Origin: CAZPHU01 sp964419255
Lineage (GTDB): Bacteria; Fibrobacterota; Chitinivibrionia; Chitinivibrionales; CAYFVL01
Direction of reading: 5' to 3'
Assembly: GCA_964419255.1 (NCBI GenBank)
Contig: CAYQOU010000007.1
Span: forward strand, 1 to 64,000
Length of the DNA stretch: 64,000 nt
Part shown: piece after piece, positions 53,797 through 62,925 of the stretch
How positions within the stretch are numbered: the stretch's first letter is position 1
Layout: every line of letters begins with the position of its first letter
Notes under the pieces: generated by a model
Told to the model about the DNA's origin: nothing
The model's input: the letters and a program-made list of their open reading frames with translations, nothing else
Database searches by the model: none
Translations under genes and position numbers: made by a program

Positions 53797-53851
53797 ATCT
53801 CACTTGTTCAGATTACCGAAACCATACCGATATAATCTATATACTCCTTTA

Positions 53852-53997
53852 CTGAGAGGTTCTGAGTGGATGAATCGCCCAATGTTTTTGAGGACAGAAG
53901 GGTTGAAACAATCACGTGGAATACCGCAGCGGGTATTTTCAAGATTGCTGAAATTCTTCTGCCCCATTGAGCAAATCGCCGCGTGAAAACCGCTCAG
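53852..53997 (+). repeat. Family B long-hairpin element, copy 4
   Basis: Best-preserved ends: CTGAGAGGTTCTGAG at the left and AACCGCTCAG at the right (53988-53997). The tip has ATACCGCAGCGGGTAT. With the terminator it fills the 468-base gap 53667-54134. Confidence 0.75.
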
Positions 53998-54134
53998 TTT
54001 AGGATACAGTGGACAAGCCATATATTATATCATCCGACTGATTGACCGATCGTGCTCATAGAAGAGTATCATATCTGGTCAACGACACGGATTTTCCCAT
54101 CCGCTAAACGAGGTACTACTAAAGGTGTGACCGC

Positions 54135-55841
54135 ATGAAAAAACAAGCATCTTCACAGAAGAGTAAACCGGCATATGATCAGTGTATAGATATCAACCGG
54201 GTTATTCAGTTGGGGATAGATAGTTATCAAAGCGGTGAAATGGATACTGCCCAAACTCTTTTCGATCATGTACTTTCCCTCTCTCCCGAAAATCCCGATG
54301 CTCTGCATTACATGGGGCTTCTTGCTTTTCATCACGACCAGAAGAACGCGGCAATTTCGATCATCCTGCAGGCTCTTACCCAGGCTCCCCAAAGGTTCGA
54401 CATCCACTACAATCTTGGCCAGATTTACGACAGCATGGATAACCGAACAGCGGCGATATCCTGTTATGAGACCGCGCTGAAGCTAAACCCGGATGCGGTC
54501 GATATAATAAACCGCCTCGGCCATGTATACACACGCAGTCAAAATTATCAACAGGCGATCCATCTTTATACTGATGCGCTCAGGCGCTTTCCCGATGATG
54601 TTACGCTCATTACCAGAACAGGTATGCTTCTGTACGAGCTTCAGATGCCTCATTCGGCACTCCCCTTTTTCAGGAAATCGTTACAATTGCAAAGCTCAAA
54701 TACTGTAAGTCGATTGTATTTGAGCGAGTGCCTGAAAAGTACCGGCGAGCTTGAGTCAGCAAAAGCCTATGCTCAATCGGTCCTGTCTATCGACCCGGAA
54801 AACATCAATGCATACTGTTCGCTTTCGGAGACCGAAAAGTTCTCCCCCGGTCACCCGGCTTTTTCTTTCCTGGAAAAACAGGCTGATAACGGGTCTCTGA
54901 CCAATCAGGCCCGAGCAGGTATTCTTTTTTCGCTGGGTAAAATGTATGCAGACACGGGTGAATATGACCGTTCTTTTGACTGTTACCGCAGAGCAAACGA
55001 ACTGCGAAAGACATACACAGGCCTTTTCGACAGAGATCTCTTCACCCGACGCCTCGATATATGGGAGAGCATATTTACCGGGAAGTATTTTGAGGGGCAC
55101 AAAGAGCATGGTCTTGCGTCAGAAATACCCGTGTTTATCGTAGGCATGCCACGCTCGGGTACATCACTGGTGGAGCAGATTCTGGCAAGCCATTCGAAAG
55201 TGTATGGAGCAGGGGAACTCAAGCAGATTTCCCACCTTGCCGCAACCCTGTGTGATGTCGAAAGGGATTTTGAATCGGCCCGACATATCTCCCGATCGGC
55301 AGTATACAAAGCCGCCGAGACATATCTTTCCTACATACAAACTTTGGCGCCCTCCGCCTCACGCATTGTCGACAAGATGCCCGGTAACCAGTTCTACCTC
55401 TGGGCTATTGCCCTTATGTTTCCCCGTGCACGTATAGTATACTGCAAACGAGATCCTGTGGACACGTGTGTGGCCTGTTTCATAAAGAATTTCACCGAAC
55501 GCCATCTGTATGCCAATGACCTGGCCGACCTTGGCTACTATTATGCCCGTAGTGCTTCGATGATGAATCATTGGGCAAAAACTCTTCCAAATCCGATACT
55601 GGAGGTGAATTATGAGTCAGTTATCGCAGACATCCGAGGCACGATTCAAAGGCTTTTGGATTTCTGCGGGCTTGAGTGGGAGGATGCCTGTATGGAATTT
55701 CACAAAACCGAGCGAAAAGTATTGACTGCAAGCAGAACCCAGGTACGAAAGAAGCTGTATTCCAGCAGTATTGGTCGACATAAACGATACGAAAAACACT
55801 TGGAGCCACTGATGATTCAATTGCGGAAATCATCTCGATAA
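54135..55841 (+). CDS. TPR protein with C-terminal sulfotransferase domain
   Basis: 568 residues. About six TPR units in residues 20-310 (for example AAISCYETALKLNPDAVDI and AIHLYTDALRRFPDD), then a sulfotransferase domain: PAPS 5'-phosphosulfate loop FIVGMPRSGTSLVEQIL at about 334 and the 3'-phosphate-binding ARIVYCKRDPVDTCVACF at about 433. This two-part architecture recurs in bacteria and transfers sulfate to proteins or glycans; the TPR part likely binds the acceptor. No signal peptide. Acceptor unknown. It faces the TPR lipoprotein gene tail to tail. Confidence 0.85.
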   Translation: MKKQASSQKSKPAYDQCIDINRVIQLGIDSYQSGEMDTAQTLFDHVLSLSPENPDALHYMGLLAFHHDQKNAAISIILQALTQAPQRFDIHYNLGQIYDSMDNRTAAISCYETALKLNPDAVDIINRLGHVYTRSQNYQQAIHLYTDALRRFPDDVTLITRTGMLLYELQMPHSALPFFRKSLQLQSSNTVSRLYLSECLKSTGELESAKAYAQSVLSIDPENINAYCSLSETEKFSPGHPAFSFLEKQADNGSLTNQARAGILFSLGKMYADTGEYDRSFDCYRRANELRKTYTGLFDRDLFTRRLDIWESIFTGKYFEGHKEHGLASEIPVFIVGMPRSGTSLVEQILASHSKVYGAGELKQISHLAATLCDVERDFESARHISRSAVYKAAETYLSYIQTLAPSASRIVDKMPGNQFYLWAIALMFPRARIVYCKRDPVDTCVACFIKNFTERHLYANDLADLGYYYARSASMMNHWAKTLPNPILEVNYESVIADIRGTIQRLLDFCGLEWEDACMEFHKTERKVLTASRTQVRKKLYSSSIGRHKRYEKHLEPLMIQLRKSSR

Positions 55842-55861
55842 TACACTTATTCTAAAGAGGA

Positions 55862-56971
55862 CTATTTATCGGCGATATTTTCCAGGCGCATTTCTATGAT
55901 AGAGCGCTTATCGGAGCCGAGACGCAAGGCTGTGTGAAGAGACTTGCGCTCCTTTTTGTATTTGCCCTGACAGTGATAAATCCAAGCCTCCACAAGATAG
56001 TAGGAAGAATTATTGGGGCTATGTCGTATAGCCTTACGCACCGCTTTTAAAGCTTTGCGGTATTTGTGCAGTGCACCGAAAGATTTTGCACGCAACAGAT
56101 GTAGATCGCCGAAATCATTTTTAAGCTTCATCGCTTCACGACTGAGAGAAAGAAGTTTCTTAAATTGCCGATTCTTATACATGCGGCTGAGGATGCAGAG
56201 ATATTTTTCGGAGCTTTTCTCCCGGCGAGCCTGCGCTATTGAGCAGGAATCCGAGGCCAAACCATTCCGGCTGTGCTCATTGAGCGCAGTGTTTTCTCTC
56301 TGTCGTTTGTTGACAGGCCTATGATCATCAGTCTGCCGCGCTGTTTTTTCGAAGGAACTTTCGGGTGATTCCTGGTTTTTCGAACGTTTAGAAATTCTTT
56401 TTGTTTGTGTATTTGTGGCCGTTAGATGTTTTTCTTCTCTTTCACTCTGCGTATATTCGGGAGACGAATTATTGATCTGACTTTTTCTTTCGGAAAAGGT
56501 GCTGATAGAAATCTTTTCTACACTGTCGAGGGGCTCGGATATTGCGGTGTATGTGTTGGAAAATATGGTTTTGTTGACACACTGACAGTCGGTAAGTCGC
56601 CCGACATATAATGCACGAAATTGGTCGATCAGAGAGCGGTAGGAGTATTTACCGAGATGAAGTTCTTTGACAGCGGGAAACAGAGTCGGCTCGATGAATG
56701 CAGCCCTTCGAATATCCGCATATGCTTCGTTTAGCTGCCCTATACGCAACCACGATACAGCCCTGAGTAGGTAACAATCCACACACGAGCTATCTTCCTT
56801 GAGAGCCATAGATGTGTGGGCGATTATTCGTTCGATGGACGATGATCGGCAGGCGACCATAAAGAGGCTGTCTACATCCGGCTGGTACACGTGCTGGTTA
56901 CCAATAGAGGCCGGGATTGTGCAGCCGGTAATGACCGAAACGAGAATGACTCCCAGAATTATTTTCTTCAT
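55862..56971 (-). CDS. TPR-containing lipoprotein
   Basis: 369 residues. Signal with lipobox ending SVITGC (cysteine at about 17). A first TPR-like region at about 45-110 (SCVDCYLLRAVSWLRIGQLNEAY), a low-complexity Ser/Lys/Glu linker at ~150-245, then a second TPR region (LHLLRAKSFGALHKYRKALKA, YYLVEAWIYHCQGKYKKERKS). Likely an envelope scaffold. ATG at 56971 has only a weak GGGGTG upstream. Not assigned to a pathway. Confidence 0.75.
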   Translation of the reverse strand: MKKIILGVILVSVITGCTIPASIGNQHVYQPDVDSLFMVACRSSSIERIIAHTSMALKEDSSCVDCYLLRAVSWLRIGQLNEAYADIRRAAFIEPTLFPAVKELHLGKYSYRSLIDQFRALYVGRLTDCQCVNKTIFSNTYTAISEPLDSVEKISISTFSERKSQINNSSPEYTQSEREEKHLTATNTQTKRISKRSKNQESPESSFEKTARQTDDHRPVNKRQRENTALNEHSRNGLASDSCSIAQARREKSSEKYLCILSRMYKNRQFKKLLSLSREAMKLKNDFGDLHLLRAKSFGALHKYRKALKAVRKAIRHSPNNSSYYLVEAWIYHCQGKYKKERKSLHTALRLGSDKRSIIEMRLENIADK

Positions 56972-57250
56972 TTTAGACACCCCGGTAAAACACATGCTCC
57001 CGTTTTATCGCCTAAACGCTCCTAATTATTATATCATGCGGCAGATGATTACATCAACGAACATGTGAAAACGTTTCTATTTCCTGTTGCCGGGATCAAA
57101 GCCTTAGATGATCGTCTCAGGCCACAAACCTCCTATGGCAGACGACTGTAAGATTTGACAGCTTTGACAGCCAGCCGTAACTTATTTTTTATCACAGCAA
57201 TAAGCGTACCCTGAAAGTAGCATGCGTATAAGGAGAGGGGAGCGGAAAAT

Positions 57251-58075
57251 ATGGATTTTAGCACAGAGCAGGTTGTTATTGCCTTCAGCCTCACTCTTTT
57301 TGCCGGTCTTGCCACCGGCATAGGTAGTGTCCTGGCCTTTTTCACCCATCATACAAATACCAAGTTTCTCTCCACATCCCTGGGATTTTCCGCCGGTGTC
57401 ATGATATACGTCTCCTTTGTGGAGATCTTCGTAAAGGCACGGGAAAGCCTCGTTTCCGTGCTGGGAAATCGTGAGGGAACATATCTGACGGTCGGTTCGT
57501 TTTTCGGGGGGATATTTCTGATCGCCATAATAGACAAACTCATCCCCTCTTTCGAGAATCCTCATGAGATGCATTCCGTCGAAGAGATAGAAAGTCAGGT
57601 TGCCGGCATGGGAGAGAAGGAACGTAAGCTTTTGCGCATGGGCGTGTTTACCGCCCTGGCCATCGCCATTCATAATTTTCCCGAAGGGCTTGCAACCTTT
57701 ACCTCCGCACTCACCGACCCGGCTCTGGGTGTATCGATTGCAGTTGCAATCGCGATCCATAACATTCCCGAAGGTATTGCTGTATCCGTGCCGGTGTTTT
57801 ATGCCACCAGGAGTCGGCGCAGAGCCTTCTTGTATTCCTTCATATCGGGTGTTGCAGAGCCGGTTGGAGCACTGGTAGGGTATGTGATACTTATGAGATT
57901 TGTTAATGGCCTCGTCTTTGGCGTTTTATTTGCCGGAGTAGCCGGTATCATGGTTTTTATATCGCTTGACGAGCTGCTGCCTGCCGCACAAAAGTTTGGT
58001 GAGCATCATCTTTCGATATATGGCATGATAGCCGGCATGATTGTGATGGCCCTCAGTTTGTTGCTGCTTATGTGA
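57251..58075 (+). CDS. zupT: ZIP-family divalent metal transporter (ZupT)
   Basis: 274 residues, eight predicted helices. The two metal-site motifs are intact: IAIHNFPEGLATF at about 137 and IAIHNIPEGIAVSVP at about 172, with the downstream SGVAEPVGALVGY. Imports zinc and other divalent cations. GGAG lies 9 bases before the ATG; there is no evident Zur-type operator. Confidence 0.95.
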   Translation: MDFSTEQVVIAFSLTLFAGLATGIGSVLAFFTHHTNTKFLSTSLGFSAGVMIYVSFVEIFVKARESLVSVLGNREGTYLTVGSFFGGIFLIAIIDKLIPSFENPHEMHSVEEIESQVAGMGEKERKLLRMGVFTALAIAIHNFPEGLATFTSALTDPALGVSIAVAIAIHNIPEGIAVSVPVFYATRSRRRAFLYSFISGVAEPVGALVGYVILMRFVNGLVFGVLFAGVAGIMVFISLDELLPAAQKFGEHHLSIYGMIAGMIVMALSLLLLM

Positions 58076-58127
58076 AGCGGATATACATGAGAATGCTTTA
58101 TCACCTCTATTGTACAGGAGCAAGAAA

Positions 58128-58478
58128 ATGGCAGACGATACGATTTTTGGTAAGATAATCAGAAAAGAGATTCCGTCTTCTATTGTATTCGAAGATGAAC
58201 AGGTCGTGGCTTTTAAGGATATACAACCAAAAGCGCCGGTGCATATTCTCATCGTCCCGCGAAAAGCGATCTCAACTACCAACGACATACGTGAGGATGA
58301 TGAGAAGCTAGTGGGTCATATGATCAGAGTTGCGGCAACGATTGCCAAGGAGCTGGGCATATCGGCCGATGGGTATAGGCTTCAGTTCAACTGCAACAAA
58401 CATGGAGGGCAGGAGGTTTTCCACCTCCACCTGCACCTTCTCGGAGGAAAGCCTTTAGGGCCCATGGTCTGCGCATAA
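58128..58478 (+). CDS. HIT-family protein (Hint-type purine nucleotide phosphoramidase)
   Basis: 116 residues. Starts MADDTIFGKIIRKEIPSS, has FKDIQPKAPVHILIVPRKAI and the histidine triad GGQEVFHLHLHLLGGK with the catalytic histidine. Normal length for HINT1-type enzymes. GGAG 8 bases before the chosen ATG. 52 bases after zupT, probably co-transcribed. Confidence 0.93.
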   Translation: MADDTIFGKIIRKEIPSSIVFEDEQVVAFKDIQPKAPVHILIVPRKAISTTNDIREDDEKLVGHMIRVAATIAKELGISADGYRLQFNCNKHGGQEVFHLHLHLLGGKPLGPMVCA

Positions 58479-58534
58479 ACAGGCGTTAGAGACGCATACG
58501 CGGCTGCGTCTCTATCGCGCATCGGGATGAATGC

Positions 58535-58783
58535 CTATTCATCATCCGGTGAGTCGGCTCCCAGCAGATTATTTTGCTCTGAATCTCTGGGTATCCACAG
58601 CTCCTTTGCAGCTTCCGAAGCATTCTGGAATTGATGACCGGCAGGCAGCGCCTGTAGCGCTGCTATGATGGACTGCTCCGCATCGTGAGATTGTGCGTAT
58701 TGAAGAAGCTGGTCTCTGTCTGTAGGAAACTGAGCCTGTTCAAGATAGTGTTCAAGGTCTATTGGATTGGCTATGAGACTCAT
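58535..58783 (-). CDS. DUF2795-like small protein
   Basis: 82 residues. NPIDLEHYLEQAQFPTDRDQLLQYAQ followed by IIAALQALPAGHQFQNASEAAKEL matches the DUF2795 pattern (a short helical domain ending in L-LPxxx-Y/F). An AAGGAGG precedes the ATG at 58783. No function known. Confidence 0.75.
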   Translation of the reverse strand: MSLIANPIDLEHYLEQAQFPTDRDQLLQYAQSHDAEQSIIAALQALPAGHQFQNASEAAKELWIPRDSEQNNLLGADSPDDE

Positions 58784-58914
58784 AGTGCCTCCTTTTTTCC
58801 GGTTCTGTTGCATGTGTACTATCCAAAGAGTAATGGTCCCCCTCAAAAAATTGAATCAAATTTCGTACCCATGATTGCCCCGATTGACGTTTTTTTTCTT
58901 TCTGGAGCATAGAA

Positions 58915-59258
58915 TCAACCAGTTTGATTTTTTGCTCGCGACAACGCTTTCTCCAACCACTGACGAACACGCCACCGATGGCCACGCACCCGTAAACTCA
59001 TTCACAACCGCCCCTTCGACAAACATCTTTACAGTGGGAATGCCCCTGATGTTGCATTTTTCAGCTGTCGTCTTACTCTTTTCGACATTCACTTTGGCCA
59101 GCAGCCACCTTCCGGAATGCAGGCTATACAGCTCTTTTAAAACATGCTTTAGTAGTTTACACGGATCGCACCATTGGGGCCCAGAAATTAACCACCACCG
59201 GCCGATGGTGACTGCGGTTTATTACATCCTGTTCAAAATCATTGATTTCCAACGACAT
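58915..59258 (-). pseudogene. Decayed thioredoxin gene (two frameshifts)
   Basis: Reading the minus strand from 59258: MSLEINDFEQDVINRS and VVVNFWAP in one frame; one extra A then shifts it so WCDPCKLLKHVL (the active site), KVNVEKSKTTAEKCNIRGIPTVKMF and NEFTGAWP continue in a second frame; a second shift gives VRQWLEKALSRAKNQTG and the stop at 58915. The three pieces make one thioredoxin-like protein of ~114 residues with a CDPC active site. No single frame covers it. Confidence 0.8.
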
Positions 59259-59409
59259 GGTTCCTCCCGAGTGCATCCTATTGGTCAGAGGATGTAATTT
59301 TGTGAAATATTTGTTTAATTAATTTGAATAAATGGTTTGTATGCGCAGTTTATAATACTATTTTTGTGTTGCCTATTTCACACCGTCACTCTTTATAAGC
59401 AGGTTCAAT

Positions 59410-60750
59410 ATGCGAGAACAACCAGACTCACAAAAGAGACTTATCGGAGAGTTGTGTGCTTTACATTCTTTGATTGCTCAGGATCTCTTCTCTGCCAAGA
59501 ATTCCTCAACAAATATGCCAGATTTTCTGATTTTCGACTCCAAAACGGAAGATTCGAATATCACAGAGATGGTGGACTATACACTGAAACGACAGCAGGC
59601 GCTCGAGTTGGTGTATGCGATGGCCACTGCGTTTGGTACAAGTCTGCAATCGCTCAACGACCAGATAATTCTCAATATCAATGATGTTCTTCAGATCTCC
59701 TTTGCTGCAATTGGAAGAATCGATGGACGATACATAAAAGAATTTTCCGTGCTATCTAATAGCCGCATTTCACATTCGTACGATAAAGAAGTCGAGGGAC
59801 ACCTGCTCCAGCCTCCCATCACCGAAAAGAAAAATGTAACCATTCATGGTGATCTGTCAGAGCACTTTTCCGACGACGTATGTCGAGCATACAGCTCATA
59901 TCTCGGGGTGCCTATGGTTCACCGGGGGGGCGGAATCTGTGGCGTTATTGTAATCATGGATAAAGATAACCGGCAATTTACCCAACATGAGATTCATCTG
60001 GTGGAGATTTTTGCACGGTATTACAGTCATGAAGTTGAACGGGAAATTCTCACACTTCAACTTCGTCAGTCTCAGGAGATGCGAATGCTGGGACAGTTAG
60101 CTTCGGGTGTCGCACATGAGGTCAGAAACCCACTCAACGCGATTGTGGCGCTCACCGAAGCGATGCATCAGGAGCTTGGACACTATCAGGAATTTTACGA
60201 ATACCTCACCCATATCAAATCGCAGGTTAATCGTCTGACAATCCTTATGAGCGATTTGCTGGAACTGGGGAGACCCGTTGAGACGCGACATATGCATCCC
60301 TTTAACCTTCTGGATGTGCTCCAGGACGGCGTGGGGTCCTGGAAGCTGGCTTCCCGTCACGGGGGCAGAAAAATCGTGACGGATTATGCCCGATGTCCGC
60401 CGCAGAGCCGGATTTTGGGTGATCCATACAGGCTGCATCAGGTGATTTTCAATCTGCTGGAAAACGCCTGCAATCATTCAGCAGCCGATAAAGAAATCAA
60501 AATAGAGGTAGCTCAGAACAGCCACGATCAGATACGTATCTCTGTAATAGACAAGGGGTGTGGAGTTGACAAATCGCATCTTAAAAGTCTTTTCGAGCCG
60601 TTCTTTACCACCAGACGCGGCGGCACCGGTCTGGGCTTAGGCATTGTAAAGCGAATAGTAGAAAGCCACAACGGCACCGTTACACTTATCAATAACATGC
60701 CCCCACCGGGAGCCCGGGTGGATATCAATCTCCCCCTGTTGATCTCATAG
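59410..60750 (+). CDS. Cytoplasmic sensor histidine kinase with GAF domain
   Basis: 446 residues without membrane segments. GAF-type domain at about 70-215 (SLNDQIILNINDVLQIS, GVPMVHRGGGICGVIVIMD), then HisKA with GVAHEVRNPLNAI (phospho-accepting histidine at about 235), N box FNLLENACNHS, G1 DKGCGVD, F box EPFFTTRRGG and G2 GTGLGLGIVKRIVE. NtrB/AtoS-like kinase region. A partner response regulator is not adjacent; a role in activating sigma-54 flagellar promoters is possible but untested. Confidence 0.9.
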   Translation: MREQPDSQKRLIGELCALHSLIAQDLFSAKNSSTNMPDFLIFDSKTEDSNITEMVDYTLKRQQALELVYAMATAFGTSLQSLNDQIILNINDVLQISFAAIGRIDGRYIKEFSVLSNSRISHSYDKEVEGHLLQPPITEKKNVTIHGDLSEHFSDDVCRAYSSYLGVPMVHRGGGICGVIVIMDKDNRQFTQHEIHLVEIFARYYSHEVEREILTLQLRQSQEMRMLGQLASGVAHEVRNPLNAIVALTEAMHQELGHYQEFYEYLTHIKSQVNRLTILMSDLLELGRPVETRHMHPFNLLDVLQDGVGSWKLASRHGGRKIVTDYARCPPQSRILGDPYRLHQVIFNLLENACNHSAADKEIKIEVAQNSHDQIRISVIDKGCGVDKSHLKSLFEPFFTTRRGGTGLGLGIVKRIVESHNGTVTLINNMPPPGARVDINLPLLIS

Positions 60751-60765
60751 AAGGTACATATCGTC

Positions 60766-61581
60766 TTATCCCAGAAGCTGGACCACACTCATACGAGACA
60801 TATTTGCCTGAAGAATCATCGAAAGCGAAGCCTGCTGACGGATCTCGCTATTGATCATGCGGCTCATCTCTTCCGCATCATTTATATCATTAAGCGTCGA
60901 CTCATATGCACTGTTGTTTTCGATCGAACTTTCGTTCAGCTTGCGCTGACTTTCCACGGAATGGATAAATCCGGTGGTTTTTGCCAGATAATCCAACGAG
61001 TGCCCGTATTCTGTTTCGACAAGCTCCATCGCCGTTTCCCGGGTATTATCCGCGCCTCCGGTAATATCAAGCACGGATGTATCAACCAGGGTTATACCCG
61101 AAAAAGAAATATCCAGGGTGTTCTGAGTGTCATTTGGATCAAGCGCTATGCTCTCCAGCGTCGTAGTGTTCTGAATCAGCGCCTGCCCTTCATAATGTGA
61201 TGTATTTACGATACGATCAATATCCTCCTTGAGTGCGTTATATTCAGCTTCAAGCGCCTTTTGCTCCTCACCGGTGGTACCGTCCTCCCAGTATATAGTA
61301 GTCAGTTCTTTCATCCGCCTCAGATTCTGTGTTATCATATCACCGGCGGTCTGGGCTATATCCAGCATGCCCGATGCCCTTCTCAGACTTTTATTAACGG
61401 AATTATACCCGACACGGTCCTGACGCAGGCTTTCTACCTTCATGAAATCTGATATGCCATCCTTGGGTTGGCGGAGTTTTATTCCTGAAGAGATTCTCTC
61501 CAGCGAATTTGCGAGTGATGATTGGGATGTATTGTACGTGTTGACAAGACGCATTGTGGTAAAATTCAGGCCACTGAGCAT
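60766..61581 (-). CDS. Flagellin-like protein 1 (short)
   Basis: 271 residues. N-terminal D0/D1: LANSLERISSGIKLRQPKDGISDF; C-terminal D1/D0: EEMSRMINSEIRQQASLSMILQANMSR ending VVQLLG. No D2/D3 outer domains. More divergent than its neighbour (MRLVNTYNTSQ N-terminus), so it could be a minor filament or hook-associated FlgL-like subunit. GGGAGG precedes the ATG, and a sigma-28-like promoter lies ~110 bases upstream. Confidence 0.88.
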   Translation of the reverse strand: MLSGLNFTTMRLVNTYNTSQSSLANSLERISSGIKLRQPKDGISDFMKVESLRQDRVGYNSVNKSLRRASGMLDIAQTAGDMITQNLRRMKELTTIYWEDGTTGEEQKALEAEYNALKEDIDRIVNTSHYEGQALIQNTTTLESIALDPNDTQNTLDISFSGITLVDTSVLDITGGADNTRETAMELVETEYGHSLDYLAKTTGFIHSVESQRKLNESSIENNSAYESTLNDINDAEEMSRMINSEIRQQASLSMILQANMSRMSVVQLLG

Positions 61582-61685
61582 TCTACACCTCCCTTGTGTA
61601 TGTCCGAAGCTTCCCTGCCTTTTTACCGGGCTTCCCCTCCCGTTAAAAAGACCTGCTTACCAAACGTGTATCTTCCCCAGTAATT

Positions 61686-61713
61686 ATATCGACAGAAACA
61701 GGAAAAAACTTTA
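61686..61713 (-). promoter_or_regulatory. Sigma-28-like promoter of flagellin-like gene 1
   Basis: On the minus strand TAAA, 16 bases, GTCGATAT. Spacing is one base over the TAAA-N15-GCCGATAA consensus and the -10 box has two mismatches. Confidence 0.55.
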
Positions 61714-61732
61714 GCTGTTTCTATTAGAAACC

Positions 61733-61768
61733 GCAAAAAAAAGGGGCGATTTCAGATCGAAATCGCCC
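61733..61768 (-). terminator. Terminator after flagellin 2
   Basis: GGCGATTTC (61745-61753) and GAAATCGCC (61759-61767) form a nine-pair stem; on the minus strand CCCC and eight T follow. It lies ~33 bases past the stop at 61801. Confidence 0.85.
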
Positions 61769-61800
61769 GCCCATGACAATGCGATACCAGCGGTTTCAGT

Positions 61801-62607
61801 TTACATGTACAATTGAAGAATCCCCTGTTGTGACAGATTTGCCTGTGACATCATTGATACCACAGCCTGTTGACGAATAGATTTATCTGTTTGCTTCGCG
61901 ATCTCCTCAGCATCGTTAATGTCGGTGATTGAGGAGATTACAGACTTCTTGCTCTCGATGATCGTATCGGTAAAGTTCACCTGGCGGTCCACTGCCTTAT
62001 CCATCCGCTCGGCCCCAACGAGAAACTCCACCGCCTTGTCGATCTCACCCTGAATCGCGGTGAGATTAGCAGATGTTGAGGCGGTCGATGCCGAGGGAAG
62101 CTTGATTGCGGTTGCCTCGGCATCCGCAAGAGTTCCCTGGCTGTAGAAATCTATGGCGAAGTTCTGCACAGCGGTCCCGGCATCAACATCGATGGTCTGA
62201 ACAGCACCGGTGATATACACATCATCGTTGTTGTCGATCGTCTGAGTGATAGATTTTTGCAACGCCTTAAACTCAGCTTCCAGCGCACTCTTTTCGTCAT
62301 CATCGCTCGATGCATAATAGTCTGATGCGATCGTCTTCAGATTTTTCAAATCCTCATACACCGCAGTTCCCACCTCCACGGCTTTCGATGTGTCAGCCTT
62401 TGCAGCCTGCAACGATTGCTTGATTCGCTCATACTTGGAAATATCATTCTCGAGATTGCTTGCACGTACATAACCTGAGAAATCGTCGCTGGGCTTCTGT
62501 ATTTTCTTCCCTGAAGCGATACGCCCCATTACTTCTGCCAAAGCATTATTATTGTTGGAATACACTTTGGCTAGTGATTGGTTGAGATTGTTTACCCCGC
62601 CGATCAT
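61801..62607 (-). CDS. Flagellin 2 (short)
   Basis: 268 residues. N-terminal NNLNQSLAKVYSNNNNALAEVMGRIASGKKI and C-terminal DAEEIAKQTDKSIRQQAVVSMM, SQANLSQQGILQLYM are the flagellin terminal domains; the centre is short, so the filament would lack outer domains. Start at 62607 has GGGAGG 6 bases upstream; ten more codons are in frame upstream. A perfectly spaced sigma-28 promoter lies ~115 bases upstream. Confidence 0.93.
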   Translation of the reverse strand: MIGGVNNLNQSLAKVYSNNNNALAEVMGRIASGKKIQKPSDDFSGYVRASNLENDISKYERIKQSLQAAKADTSKAVEVGTAVYEDLKNLKTIASDYYASSDDDEKSALEAEFKALQKSITQTIDNNDDVYITGAVQTIDVDAGTAVQNFAIDFYSQGTLADAEATAIKLPSASTASTSANLTAIQGEIDKAVEFLVGAERMDKAVDRQVNFTDTIIESKKSVISSITDINDAEEIAKQTDKSIRQQAVVSMMSQANLSQQGILQLYM

Positions 62608-62721
62608 ACACACCTCCCTTGGTAGAATAATATCCATGTCACCAGCGACAAAGCTTCCCCTCTCTGCCGGGTAACAGTTTTATACGAAGTTTTTTTACCA
62701 AAAACGTTTCCCCTAAAAGGT

Positions 62722-62748
62722 CTATCGGCAGGAAAGTGTAAAACTTTA
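62722..62748 (-). promoter_or_regulatory. Sigma-28 promoter of flagellin 2
   Basis: On the minus strand TAAA (62748-62745), 15 bases, GCCGATAG (62729-62722), one base from the FliA consensus TAAA-N15-GCCGATAA. Confidence 0.88.
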
Positions 62749-62778
62749 GCACATTTTTTATTTTATTTTTGCCTAACC

Positions 62779-62924
62779 GGAGCGGTTCTGAGTGGATGAT
62801 TTTCGCAATCCCTTGAAGAAATGGGCTGAAGCGATCGTGAGAAATACCCTCCTAAGGTTTTCCAAGAATTGCTGATTGCCTTATGCCCAAGGGGCTGTAC
62901 AAATCTCCGCAAGAGATCGCACTC
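62779..62924 (+). repeat. Family B long-hairpin element, copy 5
   Basis: GGAGCGGTTCTGAGTGGATG, CAATCCCTTGAAGAAATGGGC, GAAGCGATCG, then CCAAGAATTGCTGATTGCC and CCCAAGGGGCTG, ending ATCTCCGCAAGAGATCGCAC. It ends one base before the stop of the glycosyltransferase-like gene, so it may also act as that gene's transcript end. Confidence 0.7.
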
Positions 62925-62925
62925 T

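Noticed and set aside
57155..57183. Promoter before zupT (TTGACA and TAACTT at 17 bases)
   Set aside because: The -35 is perfect but the -10 matches only three of six positions; not strong enough to list.
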